Source: Bacillota bacterium
GTDB lineage: Bacteria; Bacillota; Clostridia; Christensenellales; CAG-138
Direction: 5' to 3'
Assembly: GCA_023426265.1 (NCBI GenBank)
Contig: JAFABA010000175.1
Location: 1 to 21,219, forward strand
Length of the DNA: 21,219 nucleotides
Position 1 is the first letter of the stretch, and each line of letters begins with the position of its first letter. Shown here piece after piece: positions 1 to 7,671 of the stretch. Under the pieces are notes generated by a model. It saw only the letters and a program-made list of their open reading frames with translations, was not told where the DNA came from and made no database searches. The translations under genes and the position numbers were made by a program.

Positions 1-1073
1 CCGTCTACGGGCGTATTCTGCACCGCATTCAATATGACGTTGGAAAGTGCCTTTTGGAGCATTTGGGGGTCGGCAAGACAGCTTTGCCCGTCAGGAATAT
101 CCGTGACAATACGCTGGCCGTTTGCCTCAGATAATGTCTGAAAGTCAGGCAGTATATCAGCGACTGTATGCCTTATGTCCAGTTTTTCAAAAGCGGGTAT
201 GATCCTCCCGTCGTCTAAGCTGACAATCTCCAGTATCTCGGATATCATCTTGCTCAGCGCGTCCATCATCTTCACGCATTCGCGCAGGTATTTGGGGTGG
301 TCTTTGTAATCGCCCACGTTTTCGAGCATTCCCTCCAGCAGTACACTGGCAGCAGAAATAGGCGTTTTCAGTTCGTGGGAAGCCGCCGAAAAGAAATACC
401 TCTGCGATTCCTCCAATTCGCGTTCCCGCAGGATTTCGTCCTCTAATTTGGTGATGGTTTCCTTCAGCTTGACGTACATGGAATAAACGTCGCGGGCTAA
501 TGTGCCAAGTTCGTCTTTACGCGCCAACGGCGGCGGGACTTCTTCGAGATTGGCCATCTTTCCGGCGCTGTCCGCGAGGCGCTTGATTGGTTTGGTCATC
601 TGCCGTGCAAAGACAAAAGCACAGATGAGGCAGAGCGCAAGCATTACGGCAAACACGGCGACTCCACGAATGATTAACTCACGATAAAACGATTCTAAGC
701 CCGTCATGCTTTGGGCAACAATGGACAAGCTGTTATCATTATGCACAACATAATAAAAATCGCCGTTAAAATTGTTCGACGTGTCGGCATTCGGAGTGGC
801 GTATATTGAGTTGCCGTCTTTATCAACAATATTGAACTCAAAAGACTGATTGTTTTCATAAAAGCGCCGCGCCAATTCAGCAACGTCGCTGTTGTTATTT
901 CCTTGAATCCGTTCCACCAAAGGCTGGTATGAATCTATTATTTGCCCAGCCTGCTTCGTTCTGTAGAATGACATAAACTGTTGCGAAAATAGTGCTGCCG
1001 TCACGCCGACAAGCAGCAATATAGAAATTATTGTATAAGTAAATACCTTAGTAAAAATCCCGCGATTTTTCAT
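1..1073 (-). CDS. Sensor histidine kinase of a two-component system (3' end outside window)
   Basis: Membrane sensor kinase that would phosphorylate the adjacent response regulator. My reading of the minus strand from ATG at 1073 gives 357 codons before the edge. A first membrane segment lies near residues 9-30 and an extracytoplasmic sensor region of roughly 110 residues follows. A second membrane segment near 150-170 leads into a HAMP linker. The dimerisation helix has the H-box SAASHELKTP, with the phospho-accepting His at about residue 233. The frame stays open to the N-box (NVILNAVQNTP) of the ATPase domain, where the window ends, so the G-boxes are not visible. The start codon overlaps the regulator's stop by one base (TAATG), which indicates translational coupling. 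The H-box region resembles that of the kinase at 14280-15761 (both share YKD..KYLREC), so the two are related paralogs. The stimulus cannot be told. Confidence 0.9.
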   Translation of the reverse strand, partial: MKNRGIFTKVFTYTIISILLLVGVTAALFSQQFMSFYRTKQAGQIIDSYQPLVERIQGNNNSDVAELARRFYENNQSFEFNIVDKDGNSIYATPNADTSNNFNGDFYYVVHNDNSLSIVAQSMTGLESFYRELIIRGVAVFAVMLALCLICAFVFARQMTKPIKRLADSAGKMANLEEVPPPLARKDELGTLARDVYSMYVKLKETITKLEDEILRERELEESQRYFFSAASHELKTPISAASVLLEGMLENVGDYKDHPKYLRECVKMMDALSKMISEILEIVSLDDGRIIPAFEKLDIRHTVADILPDFQTLSEANGQRIVTDIPDGQSCLADPQMLQKALSNVILNAVQNTPVD

Positions 1074-1735
1074 TAGGATTCTTCCTCCAATCGGTAGCCC
1101 ACTCCCCGTACTGTTTTGATGATGTTTTCCGGCAATTTCGCCCGCAGATTCTTGATATGGGTATGCATGGTGCTGCCGTCTCCATCAAAATTATAGCCCC
1201 AAACGCGGGATAGAATAATTTCATGAGATAGCGTCCTGCCCCTGTTCTGAACCAACAGCATTAGGATTTCAAACTCTTTGAGAGTCAAAACGATTTCCTC
1301 GCCATTATAGGTAACTTTGAAATCTTCCGGCAGGAGCGTCAGTTTGCCGCAACGGACTTCCTTTGCCAATGCGCCACTTCGCCGGAGCAAGGCTTCCACT
1401 CGTTTCAGAAGAAGCTGAATCTTGAACGGCTTTGTCATATAATCATCCGCTTCCGCGTCGAACGCCTTGATTTGATTCTTCTCATCGGAAAGCGCTGTCA
1501 TCATCAGGATGGGGGTGTCGTTTATTTTGCGAAACTCCCACAAAAGCTCATGACCGTTCATTCCCGGCAGCAGGATGTCGAGAATGACAAGCTGATAGGT
1601 GTTGTCGTAAAACTTGGTGTGCGCTTCGTCTCCGTCCAAGCAGGCATCCACCTTATATCCCGCCTCTGATAAAAACGCTTTGACTGTATTGCAGATATGC
1701 TCATCGTCCTCGACAAGCAGAATTCGTATTGACAT
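1073..1735 (-). CDS. OmpR/PhoB-family response regulator
   Basis: DNA-binding response regulator paired with the kinase next to it. The N-terminal receiver domain shows the acidic pair in LLVEDDEH, the phospho-acceptor Asp in LVILDILLPG, the switch Thr/Ser in MMTALSDE and the conserved Lys in TKPF. The C-terminal winged helix has the OmpR signature LTLKEFEILMLLVQN...ILSRVWGY...HIKNLRAKL and ends in KTVRGVGYRLE. Two ATGs are possible, at 1741 and 1735. I chose 1735 because GGAGG then sits seven bases upstream, while for 1741 it is almost adjacent to the ATG. Length of about 220 residues is normal for the family. The target genes are unknown and may lie left of the window, as no obvious target sits on the right. 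Confidence 0.93.
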   Translation of the reverse strand: MSIRILLVEDDEHICNTVKAFLSEAGYKVDACLDGDEAHTKFYDNTYQLVILDILLPGMNGHELLWEFRKINDTPILMMTALSDEKNQIKAFDAEADDYMTKPFKIQLLLKRVEALLRRSGALAKEVRCGKLTLLPEDFKVTYNGEEIVLTLKEFEILMLLVQNRGRTLSHEIILSRVWGYNFDGDGSTMHTHIKNLRAKLPENIIKTVRGVGYRLEEES

Positions 1736-1974
1736 AATCATTCCTCCACAGAAAGGATACAGGAGAAATCTGTATTTTCCCTGTAGTTCTAAGATTTTTT
1801 CGTTCGGATGTCAGTCGTCTATCAATCGGTTTCCCGGCGTTTTTAGGAATAACCTATATACGACTCAAGAGCAAAGCTCCTTATACATCCATCCTAACAG
1901 TATTTTGCGTTGTTGATATATAATCAATTATACCCACTATACTCCCTAATACATAGCGCCGAACATAGTGGAAA
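1736..1974. other. Leader region upstream of the response regulator
   Basis: About 240 bases, AT-rich, with no convincing gene. It should contain the minus-strand promoter of the two-component operon, but I see no clear -35/-10 pair and no direct repeat like the one at 16038-16059. The right end merges into the decayed SEFIR-like gene. Confidence 0.4.
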
Positions 1975-2873
1975 AGGTCACGACAAAACTGGCAAGCAGG
2001 GCACGGCGGTACACACCGTCTCGCCCAAGGTCTACGCCGACACAAAACAGACCAAGTTTGTCCCGGTCGTATTCGAACGCGACAACAGCAAGCTCTGCAA
2101 GCCGGAATAACTTGAGGGCCGCCTCCACTTCGACCTAACCAAAGATAACACCAACGACGAGTTCATGCGTTTAGTCAAGCACCTTTACGGCGAAAAGACC
2201 TATCCCGTCTCTCAGACAAAGGGAACGAAGCCCGACTGGGTGTCGCAGCCTATGGTCATGCCGCCTGTAGCCGCAGGCCCGCTCCTCGCGATCAGCAACA
2301 GCCGTGATCAAGAGCGAAGCAAAGAAGGCCCTGCGCTCGATCAGAGACGGCGTGTTCGCGTTTAATCCTACGGCTGAGCTGCTGTCCGCTTCCAAGCCGA
2401 GCCACAGTCCTACCTCGACTATCTTACGGGGTTTAGGCCATACCGAGATGCTATTATCACCATGCTGGAGAAGATCAAGAACAGGGATTACTTCACGGAC
2501 ATTGCGGCGGACTTCTTTGAGGAATTTAAGATATCCCATGATGACAGGATCGGCTACACGCCTTTATCGCCCAGCCGACAGGGGCATTCCTGCACGAGAT
2601 ATTCATCTATACCATTGCGTTTCTTTGGGAGGCCGAGGAGTACGACAAGATATGCGACCTGACATCTCGCACCTACTTTCTGGGTGGCAGGCACCACTTC
2701 GGCAAGACCGGAAGATTCACCGACGTCGTCTATTCTGGCGGTCATGTGAATCTGATCGACAACGCTAAGAACAGATAGATGGTAAGAACTATTACTCCGG
2801 TCTGGTCCAGCTGTGGTCAGAGCATGTCATGGCCGGCTACAATAGCCAAACAAACAAAGGGCATCTCAAATGA
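1975..2873 (+). pseudogene. Degraded SEFIR/TIR-like domain protein, multiply broken
   Basis: A decayed gene that can be pieced together only by changing frame. Frame A (about 1975-2300) reads DKTGKQGTAVHTVSPKVYA, then KFVPVVFERDN, KPE-stop-LEGRLHFDL, DEFMRLVKHLYGEKTYP and GTKPDW. From memory of the family, this matches the second half of bacterial SEFIR domains (KFIPVV, TYLKGRIYIDLS, GKxPSWL patterns). The in-frame stop at 2108-2110 sits where a Tyr is expected. The frame then changes near 2300 (VIKSEAKKALRSIRDGVF), near 2395 (QSYLDYLTGFRPYRDAIITM, ADFFEEF), near 2570 (FLHEIFIYTIAFLWEAEEYD) and near 2776 (DGKNYYSGLVQLWSEHV). The N-terminal half, including the usual FISYS opening, is missing. 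SEFIR/TIR proteins act in protein-protein signalling and some in anti-phage defence; this copy is surely non-functional. The family call is from recollection and needs a profile search. Confidence 0.62.
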
Positions 2874-2879
2874 GATGCC
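2860..2879 (-). terminator. Short hairpin, possible minus-strand terminator
   Basis: A perfect nine-base stem (GGCATCTCA/TGAGATGCC) with a two-base AA spacer. Read on the minus strand it is followed by a T-rich tract (CTTTGTTTGTTT). It could stop transcripts running out of the lactonase operon, although that operon ends more than 500 bases away. It overlaps the end of the decayed SEFIR-like frame. Confidence 0.35.
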
Positions 2880-3406
2880 TCAGATCATCAACAAAGCCCA
2901 TGTTTCAATATACTCCTGCCGCTAAGGGGATACCAGAGGGGTCCGGCATCTTTTTTGTATCCTCAACGCGCGTTGAGACGATAATAATGATGACGAATTG
3001 TGGTCGAGACAAAAATAGTGGGGTTCAACCACAAGATGTTGTGGTTTTTGGCTGAAAATAAGCAAACAATAGGGATGAAAATATGCAAATTTTTGCCCTG
3101 CTTTTTGGCTGCTTTCATAGATGACAAAGAGTCGTTGGCGGGAGGGGGGCCTCCATACTCATAATTTTATACAGCATTGGGTTAGCAATTTGCTGATTTT
3201 TCTGTTGTTGTTTTTAGGCCATTTCGATGTATTTGATCAAAGGAGATATTGCTCAGCTGGTAGAGTTTGCGGCGCCATCTGTATCCCAAGGCGGGCACTG
3301 AGATGGAACCGTAATCGAACTGGAAGAACGGGGTATTAGCACAGCTGGCAGCGCTTTTGTACCGTCAATCCAGGGGCGGATATCAGGTCGCTTTTGTCTT
3401 TGCGTT
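2880..3406. other. Gene-free stretch downstream of the lactonase operon
   Basis: No intact gene. A short open frame around 3240-3450 (with pieces such as GDIAQLVEFAAPS and, in another frame, GTVIELEERGISTAGSAFVPS) may be remains of a coding sequence I cannot name. Two strings resembling tRNA D-arms occur near 3249-3265 and 3339-3355, but neither continues as a tRNA. The only clear structure is the hairpin at 3027-3046. No convincing terminator follows the lactonase stop closely. Confidence 0.4.
3027..3048 (+). terminator. Weak hairpin with short T run
   Basis: Eight-base stem AACCACAA/TTGTGGTT with the loop GATG, running into a short T run. It is AT-rich and has no gene directly upstream, so its role as a plus-strand terminator is uncertain. 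Confidence 0.3.
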
Positions 3407-4489
3407 TCAAAACACGGTCTGCTCAAAGAAACGGATGCATACCGGCGTTGCAAACGCATGCCGTGCGCGTTCTTCCAGAAGACCGTTATCACAAATTTTG
3501 AATACTACAATCGTATCGCTGTCCTGGTTACCTACAAGGACAAATTCGCCCAAAGGATCGATTGCGAAATTTCTGGGGGTCTTTCCTCCGCACGGTTGCC
3601 TTTGAAGGAACTGCAAGTCTCCGTTCGCGCCGATCTGATAGCATGCAATGCTGTCATGGCCTCTGTTTGAAGCATACAGATACCTTCCATCGGGCGTGAT
3701 ATGCAGATCCGAGCAGATGTTGGGCCCAGTAAAATCGTCCGGCAAAGTGCTTACAGTTTCGCGGGGGAAAAGCATGCTGTTTTCACAGTGAAAATGCGTT
3801 ACCTGTGAGCTGATCTCGTTGATCAGGTAGAATTCCTTGCCGTCTTTGCTGAATTCGCCAAACCGCGGTCCGCTGCCGGCCTGCACCGGCGTATCCCAGG
3901 CTTCTACCCGAAAAGCCAGGCTTCCTTCATATCCGTAGGCAACCACCCGGTCGATACCCAGATCCGGGACCAGCATAAAGGAATCGATGGGAGAGAAGAC
4001 TGCGCTGTGCGCGTGCGGCCCTCTTTGTCTGACCGGATGTGTGCTATTCCCTTCATGGCGGAACAGCGTATGGTCCGGCTGCAGATTGCCATTCTCATCC
4101 AAAGGGAAGACGGTCACAGTCCCATCCGCAAAATTAGCTACCGAAACGAAGGCTTTGTTGGGAGCGATGGCTACATGGCACGGGTCGGTCCCGTGAGTGC
4201 CAAAGGTACAATCCACGTGTAGCTCACCATCTGCGTCATAGGTAAGCTGCGTTATGCCGCCGCCATATTCGCCCAAATAGTCCTTCATTTCATTGGTGGA
4301 ATAGATCTTTCTGTGCGCTTCGTCGATGCACAGGTAGGAAGGGTTGCGCACAGCTATCTCTTTTAACACGCGAATCCGGCCATCCTCAAGGCTGCAGATC
4401 GAAATCCCCCTGCCCTTTCCGTGGAATACTTCACCTGTACCGAACAGGATTGGTTCCGTGTAGGTTCCTACGCAAAAAAACCGCTTCAT
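3407..4489 (-). CDS. Beta-propeller lactonase (6-phosphogluconolactonase-like, Pgl/YbhE type)
   Basis: Cytoplasmic seven-bladed beta-propeller of the lactonase family (PF10282/COG2706), 360 residues, normal length. Members open sugar lactones to the free acid, 6-phosphogluconolactone being the best known. Visible hallmarks are CVGTYTEPI at the start, the GTDPCHVAIAPN loop, ADGTVTVFPLDENG, the RQRGPHAHSAVFSP signature, GSGPRFGEFSKDG, SDLHITPDGRYLYASNRGHDSI and KTPRNFAIDPLGEFVLVGNQ. No signal peptide. The ATG overlaps the stop of the upstream dehydrogenase (ATGA), so it is translationally coupled and is the last gene of the operon. Next to two sugar-type dehydrogenases and no sugar kinase, I infer that it hydrolyses the lactone of an unphosphorylated sugar; that substrate assignment is inference, since related propellers act on several lactones. 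Confidence 0.88.
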   Translation of the reverse strand: MKRFFCVGTYTEPILFGTGEVFHGKGRGISICSLEDGRIRVLKEIAVRNPSYLCIDEAHRKIYSTNEMKDYLGEYGGGITQLTYDADGELHVDCTFGTHGTDPCHVAIAPNKAFVSVANFADGTVTVFPLDENGNLQPDHTLFRHEGNSTHPVRQRGPHAHSAVFSPIDSFMLVPDLGIDRVVAYGYEGSLAFRVEAWDTPVQAGSGPRFGEFSKDGKEFYLINEISSQVTHFHCENSMLFPRETVSTLPDDFTGPNICSDLHITPDGRYLYASNRGHDSIACYQIGANGDLQFLQRQPCGGKTPRNFAIDPLGEFVLVGNQDSDTIVVFKICDNGLLEERARHAFATPVCIRFFEQTVF

Positions 4490-5457
4490 TTTTCCTCCCT
4501 GCCGCTTGCTTCGAGCTTATCCAAACGGTCGGTGACTTTAACGGACTCGATGATAAAAGCATCCCTTTTGTTCATATCCGCTTGGATGTTCCTTACGGAC
4601 CAATCGTAAAAGCCCTTTCCGGTCTTGACGCCCAGACTGCCGCTTTCCACCAGGCCGCGAAGGTAAGGGTTCGCCTGCTTTTCTCCGCTGATGCTGGGGA
4701 GCACCGTATCCTGCACAGAGAGGCCCAAATCCAGACCCACGGCATCCAGATGCTTAAGAGGTCCCCAAACCGGGAACCGCATGGCCATGCCGCAGCTGAT
4801 CGCTGTATCCACATCTTCCGCGCTGGCCAGGCCGGAGTCCACAATGGCGATGGATTCCCGGATGATGGCCTGAAATACCCGGTTGGCGAGCTGACCGGGC
4901 AGATCTTTTTTAACAAGGACTGGAGATTTCCTCCATTTCTTGAGCTCATCGCGTATCTTTACAGCGACGGCCTCGTCGGTCCGGGCGCCCATCACAACCT
5001 CCACAAGGGGCACCAAGTGCGCGGGTAGCCAGAAGTGCGTGGTCAGCGTCCTTTCGGGATGCGTGCATTTGCTGCTGATATCCGTAATTCGCAGCCCGCT
5101 TGTATTGCTGCAGATGGGCACTTCGGGCGGCAGGAGGCGGTCGAGCTTTGCAAACAGCACCTGCTTGGCTTCAACATTTTCAATGATGGCTTCTATTGCA
5201 AGGAATGCCTGTGCAGCCGCGGCATCCATATCTACGCTCGTTTCCAGCAAGGCGGCGGCTCTTTGGGCTTCCTCGGAAGTGTTCAGCCCATTCTCTTCGC
5301 GCAGCCGGATGCAGGCGAGCGCCCTTTCCCGCCCCGCGAGAACGCGGGTATGGTCCACGTCCACCAATACCGTTTTATGTCCGGCCAAAGCGCTCATCGC
5401 GCCAATGCCGCTGCCCATCATACCGCTGCCGACGACCATTACATATTCTCTCATCAT
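4486..5457 (-). CDS. 3-hydroxyacyl-CoA dehydrogenase family NAD-dependent hydroxyacid dehydrogenase
   Basis: Soluble NAD-dependent dehydrogenase, 323 residues, with an N-terminal Rossmann domain (VMVVGSGMMGSGIGA, residues 7-20; acidic VDVD at the strand 2 end) and a C-terminal 3HCDH helical domain (GKGFYDW near the end). The catalytic set is present: Ser120 in CSNTSG, His141 in THFWLPAHLVPLVEV, Glu153 in the same segment and Asn192 in LANRVF. The HFWLPAHLVPLVEV form, rather than the fatty-acid-type HFFNPVHLMPLVEI, is closer to relatives that act on small hydroxyacids, such as L-gulonate 3-dehydrogenase and carnitine dehydrogenase. In this operon I infer that it oxidises C3 of a sugar acid made by the lactonase; fatty-acid oxidation is unlikely because no partner beta-oxidation genes are present. 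The start is supported by AGAGGA seven bases upstream. It lies 20 bases after the MDR gene. Confidence 0.85.
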   Translation of the reverse strand: MMREYVMVVGSGMMGSGIGAMSALAGHKTVLVDVDHTRVLAGRERALACIRLREENGLNTSEEAQRAAALLETSVDMDAAAAQAFLAIEAIIENVEAKQVLFAKLDRLLPPEVPICSNTSGLRITDISSKCTHPERTLTTHFWLPAHLVPLVEVVMGARTDEAVAVKIRDELKKWRKSPVLVKKDLPGQLANRVFQAIIRESIAIVDSGLASAEDVDTAISCGMAMRFPVWGPLKHLDAVGLDLGLSVQDTVLPSISGEKQANPYLRGLVESGSLGVKTGKGFYDWSVRNIQADMNKRDAFIIESVKVTDRLDKLEASGREEK

Positions 5458-5477
5458 GCTTTTTCCTCTTTCATTCG

Positions 5478-6509
5478 CTATTCCATCATCAGCACTACAC
5501 GCCCTTTTGCGGAACCGTCGCGCATCATTTGCAGGCCCTCATTAATCTGTTCGAACGGAATCGCCCGGTAAACATAGGGAATGATCTTTTTTTCCTCCAC
5601 AAAGCGGATAACCTCGGTCATGTCCTGGCGCGTCATACCCCGCATACCTATGATTTCTTTTTCAAACTTCAGTACATCAAAGTATTCGGCTTCAAACACC
5701 GGGTCGCTGTACCCGGATATGACCGCTTTTCCGCCCGGGCAAAGGACTCGGAGCGCGTCCCTGATGGAGTTACGGATGCCGATGTTGTCAATCACCGCGT
5801 CGCACAGCTCTCCATCCGTCAAACGCACAATTTCATGGAATAAATCTGTTTCCGCCGTGTTGATAACGGCATCCGCGCCCATTTGCAGCGCTACTTCCAG
5901 CTTGTCTTTTTGACGGCTGGTGGCATATACCTTGGCACCGAACAGCTTGGCAATCTGAATCGCGTTCATGCCCAGGCCGCCCGTGCCCAGAATCAAGACA
6001 TGGTTCCCCGGCTTAATTTCCGCCTTGCTTTTGATGGCGTGGTACATGCACCCCACCGCGTCGGGTATCCCGGTGATCTGCACAAATGGCACCCAATTAG
6101 CTACCCGGAACGTGTTTTGCGCTGGGATTACGCAATATTCCGCATGCCCGCCGTCGCGCTCAAAACCAATTCTCACCAGGGACCTGCACAGGTTGGTACG
6201 GCCGGTGACGCAGTAGCGACACTTGCCGCAGAGTATATCGATGGCGGCCGTTACATGGTCGCCGGTACGAAACTCATTTACGCCTTCGCCCAATTCCGCG
6301 ATTTCGCCGGCGATCTCATGCCCCGGGGTGAGTGGAAGCCGGACTGTGCTCATGAGTCCATCCTGGATATGGATATCCGAAACGCACAGGCCGCTGGCGC
6401 GTACCTTAATAAGCACTTCTCCAGGTCCAGGAGCGGGAATCGGCTTCTCGCAGATTGCCAGCGGTTTTCCAAACTCCCGCAGCACCGCGGCCTTCATCAT
6501 ATTTTGCAT
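5478..6509 (-). CDS. Zinc-dependent alcohol/polyol dehydrogenase (MDR family), first copy
   Basis: Medium-chain dehydrogenase/reductase of 343 residues that oxidises an alcohol or sugar hydroxyl with NAD(P). The catalytic zinc site is visible (Cys42 in SGLCVSD, His64-Glu65 in TPGHEIAG). A full structural zinc site has four cysteines (94, 97, 100, 108 in CGKCRYCVTGRTNLC). The nucleotide-binding loop is GTGGLG at 175-180. The pattern resembles general zinc alcohol dehydrogenases more than a specific sugar enzyme. The start is ATG 6509 with AAGAAGG about ten bases upstream; an ATG at 6500 (MMKAAVL) or 6497 is also possible and fits the usual family N-terminus. It sits 32 bases after the second MDR gene and shares the operon. 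The substrate is not readable from the sequence. Confidence 0.88.
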   Translation of the reverse strand: MQNMMKAAVLREFGKPLAICEKPIPAPGPGEVLIKVRASGLCVSDIHIQDGLMSTVRLPLTPGHEIAGEIAELGEGVNEFRTGDHVTAAIDILCGKCRYCVTGRTNLCRSLVRIGFERDGGHAEYCVIPAQNTFRVANWVPFVQITGIPDAVGCMYHAIKSKAEIKPGNHVLILGTGGLGMNAIQIAKLFGAKVYATSRQKDKLEVALQMGADAVINTAETDLFHEIVRLTDGELCDAVIDNIGIRNSIRDALRVLCPGGKAVISGYSDPVFEAEYFDVLKFEKEIIGMRGMTRQDMTEVIRFVEEKKIIPYVYRAIPFEQINEGLQMMRDGSAKGRVVLMME

Positions 6510-6541
6510 GAATGCTGCGCCTTCTTTCCTTCCTGACGGGA

Positions 6542-7633
6542 TTACGGGTTGATTACCACTTTGATAGAGCCGTCCCTTCTGTTCTCGAACAAATCGATTG
6601 CCTGCGCATATTGTTCCAAAGGGAAGCGGTGCGTGATCAGCTTTTCGCCCTGAATGGCACCCGTGGAGAGGAAATGAAGCACCTGTTCCGACACGTTTGG
6701 GTTTGCCTTGGAGCCGACGATCTTGATTTCGTTGAAGTTAACCGTGTTGGCGGGGATCAGCACATCCGAGTGATGGTAGGTGGCGATAATCGCAATCGCG
6801 CCGGCCTTACGAACCATCTGGCAGGCTTTCATGGGCGAATCCGCGGAACCGGAGCATTCCATGACTTCGTCCGCACCCACTCCATCGGTCAACTCCAGGA
6901 CACGTTGGACGGGATCTTCCTTCTCAAAGTCGATACAGACATCCGCGCCCAGTTCGCGTGCCTTCTCCAGCTTGGCTCCACGCCCGATCATGATAACCCG
7001 GCCCGAACCCAGCGCCTTGCATTCCATCATGGCGCAAAGGCCGATGGCGCCCGGCCCGAACACGACACTGGTGCCGCCCGGCGTCACGCCGGCAAGCTCC
7101 ACCCCATGGAACGCTACGCCAGCGCAGTCGCACATAGAGGCAACATCATAGCTCACGTTGTCCGGAATTTTATGCAGCGCGCTTGCCTTGTACACGTTGT
7201 ATTCCGCATTGGCACCCTGCCAGAAGAATCCATAATGGCGGTGTCCGAGGTCTATTTCGCCGTCGTGTCCGTCTTTGCCGTAGTTCAGGCAGATGGTATA
7301 ATGCCCGCGCTTGCAGTTGTCGCATTTGCCGCAGCCCGCGTGCGCCTCGCCGGCAACGCGGTCGCCGACCTGAAAGCCCTTCACGCCCTCGCCGATTTTA
7401 ACGATCTGTCCGGCCCATTCATGGCCCATGATGAAAGGATAATATGGAGGCCAGTTAGCAAACTGGTATCCGCCGTGAATCATCTTAGGGTCAGAGCCGC
7501 AGATGGACACCGATTTTATTCTGCAAAGCACCTCTTCGGGGCCGGGCTCCGGCACAGGAACCTCGGCCAGCCGCAGTTCGTCATACGCCGCCAGCATCAT
7601 GGCTTTCATGGTTTTGGGAATCTCAAAGCTCAT
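6542..7633 (-). CDS. Zinc-dependent sorbitol/threonine-dehydrogenase-like oxidoreductase (MDR family), second copy
   Basis: Second MDR enzyme, 363 residues from the chosen start. The catalytic zinc ligands are Cys45 (SICGSD) and His71-Glu72 (MGHEWAG). The structural zinc cysteines are 101, 104, 107 and 115 (CGKCDNCKRGHYTIC), and the nucleotide loop is GPGAIG at 193-198. The ICGSDPKMIHG and GHEWAGQIVKIGEGV features match the L-iditol/sorbitol and threonine dehydrogenase group, enzymes that oxidise a secondary alcohol. An upstream ATG at 7669 exists, but MSFEIPK at 7633 has AGAGGAG about nine bases before it and starts at the normal family position. It follows the permease gene after 38 bases. 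Having two different MDR dehydrogenases in the operon suggests two successive oxidations or two related substrates. Confidence 0.88.
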   Translation of the reverse strand: MSFEIPKTMKAMMLAAYDELRLAEVPVPEPGPEEVLCRIKSVSICGSDPKMIHGGYQFANWPPYYPFIMGHEWAGQIVKIGEGVKGFQVGDRVAGEAHAGCGKCDNCKRGHYTICLNYGKDGHDGEIDLGHRHYGFFWQGANAEYNVYKASALHKIPDNVSYDVASMCDCAGVAFHGVELAGVTPGGTSVVFGPGAIGLCAMMECKALGSGRVIMIGRGAKLEKARELGADVCIDFEKEDPVQRVLELTDGVGADEVMECSGSADSPMKACQMVRKAGAIAIIATYHHSDVLIPANTVNFNEIKIVGSKANPNVSEQVLHFLSTGAIQGEKLITHRFPLEQYAQAIDLFENRRDGSIKVVINP

Positions 7634-7671
7634 CGTACTATTTCTCCTCTTTAAATTATGTGCAATCAAAA

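Noticed and set aside
2171..2539. A 122-codon minus-strand open frame in the decayed region.
   Set aside because: The plus strand across the same bases reads as consecutive pieces of one SEFIR-like protein, which explains the sequence better; the minus frame has no family signature.
3249..3265. A tRNA D-arm-like string (GCTCAGCTGGTAGAG), with a second one near 3339-3355.
   Set aside because: No matching acceptor stem, anticodon arm or GTTCGA-type T-arm follows at the right spacing in either case, so neither folds as a tRNA by eye.
6512..7654. A 380-codon open frame on the plus strand.
   Set aside because: It lies antisense to the well-supported MDR dehydrogenase at 6542-7633, shows no recognisable motifs and has no ribosome binding site context; it is a shadow of the GC-rich third positions.
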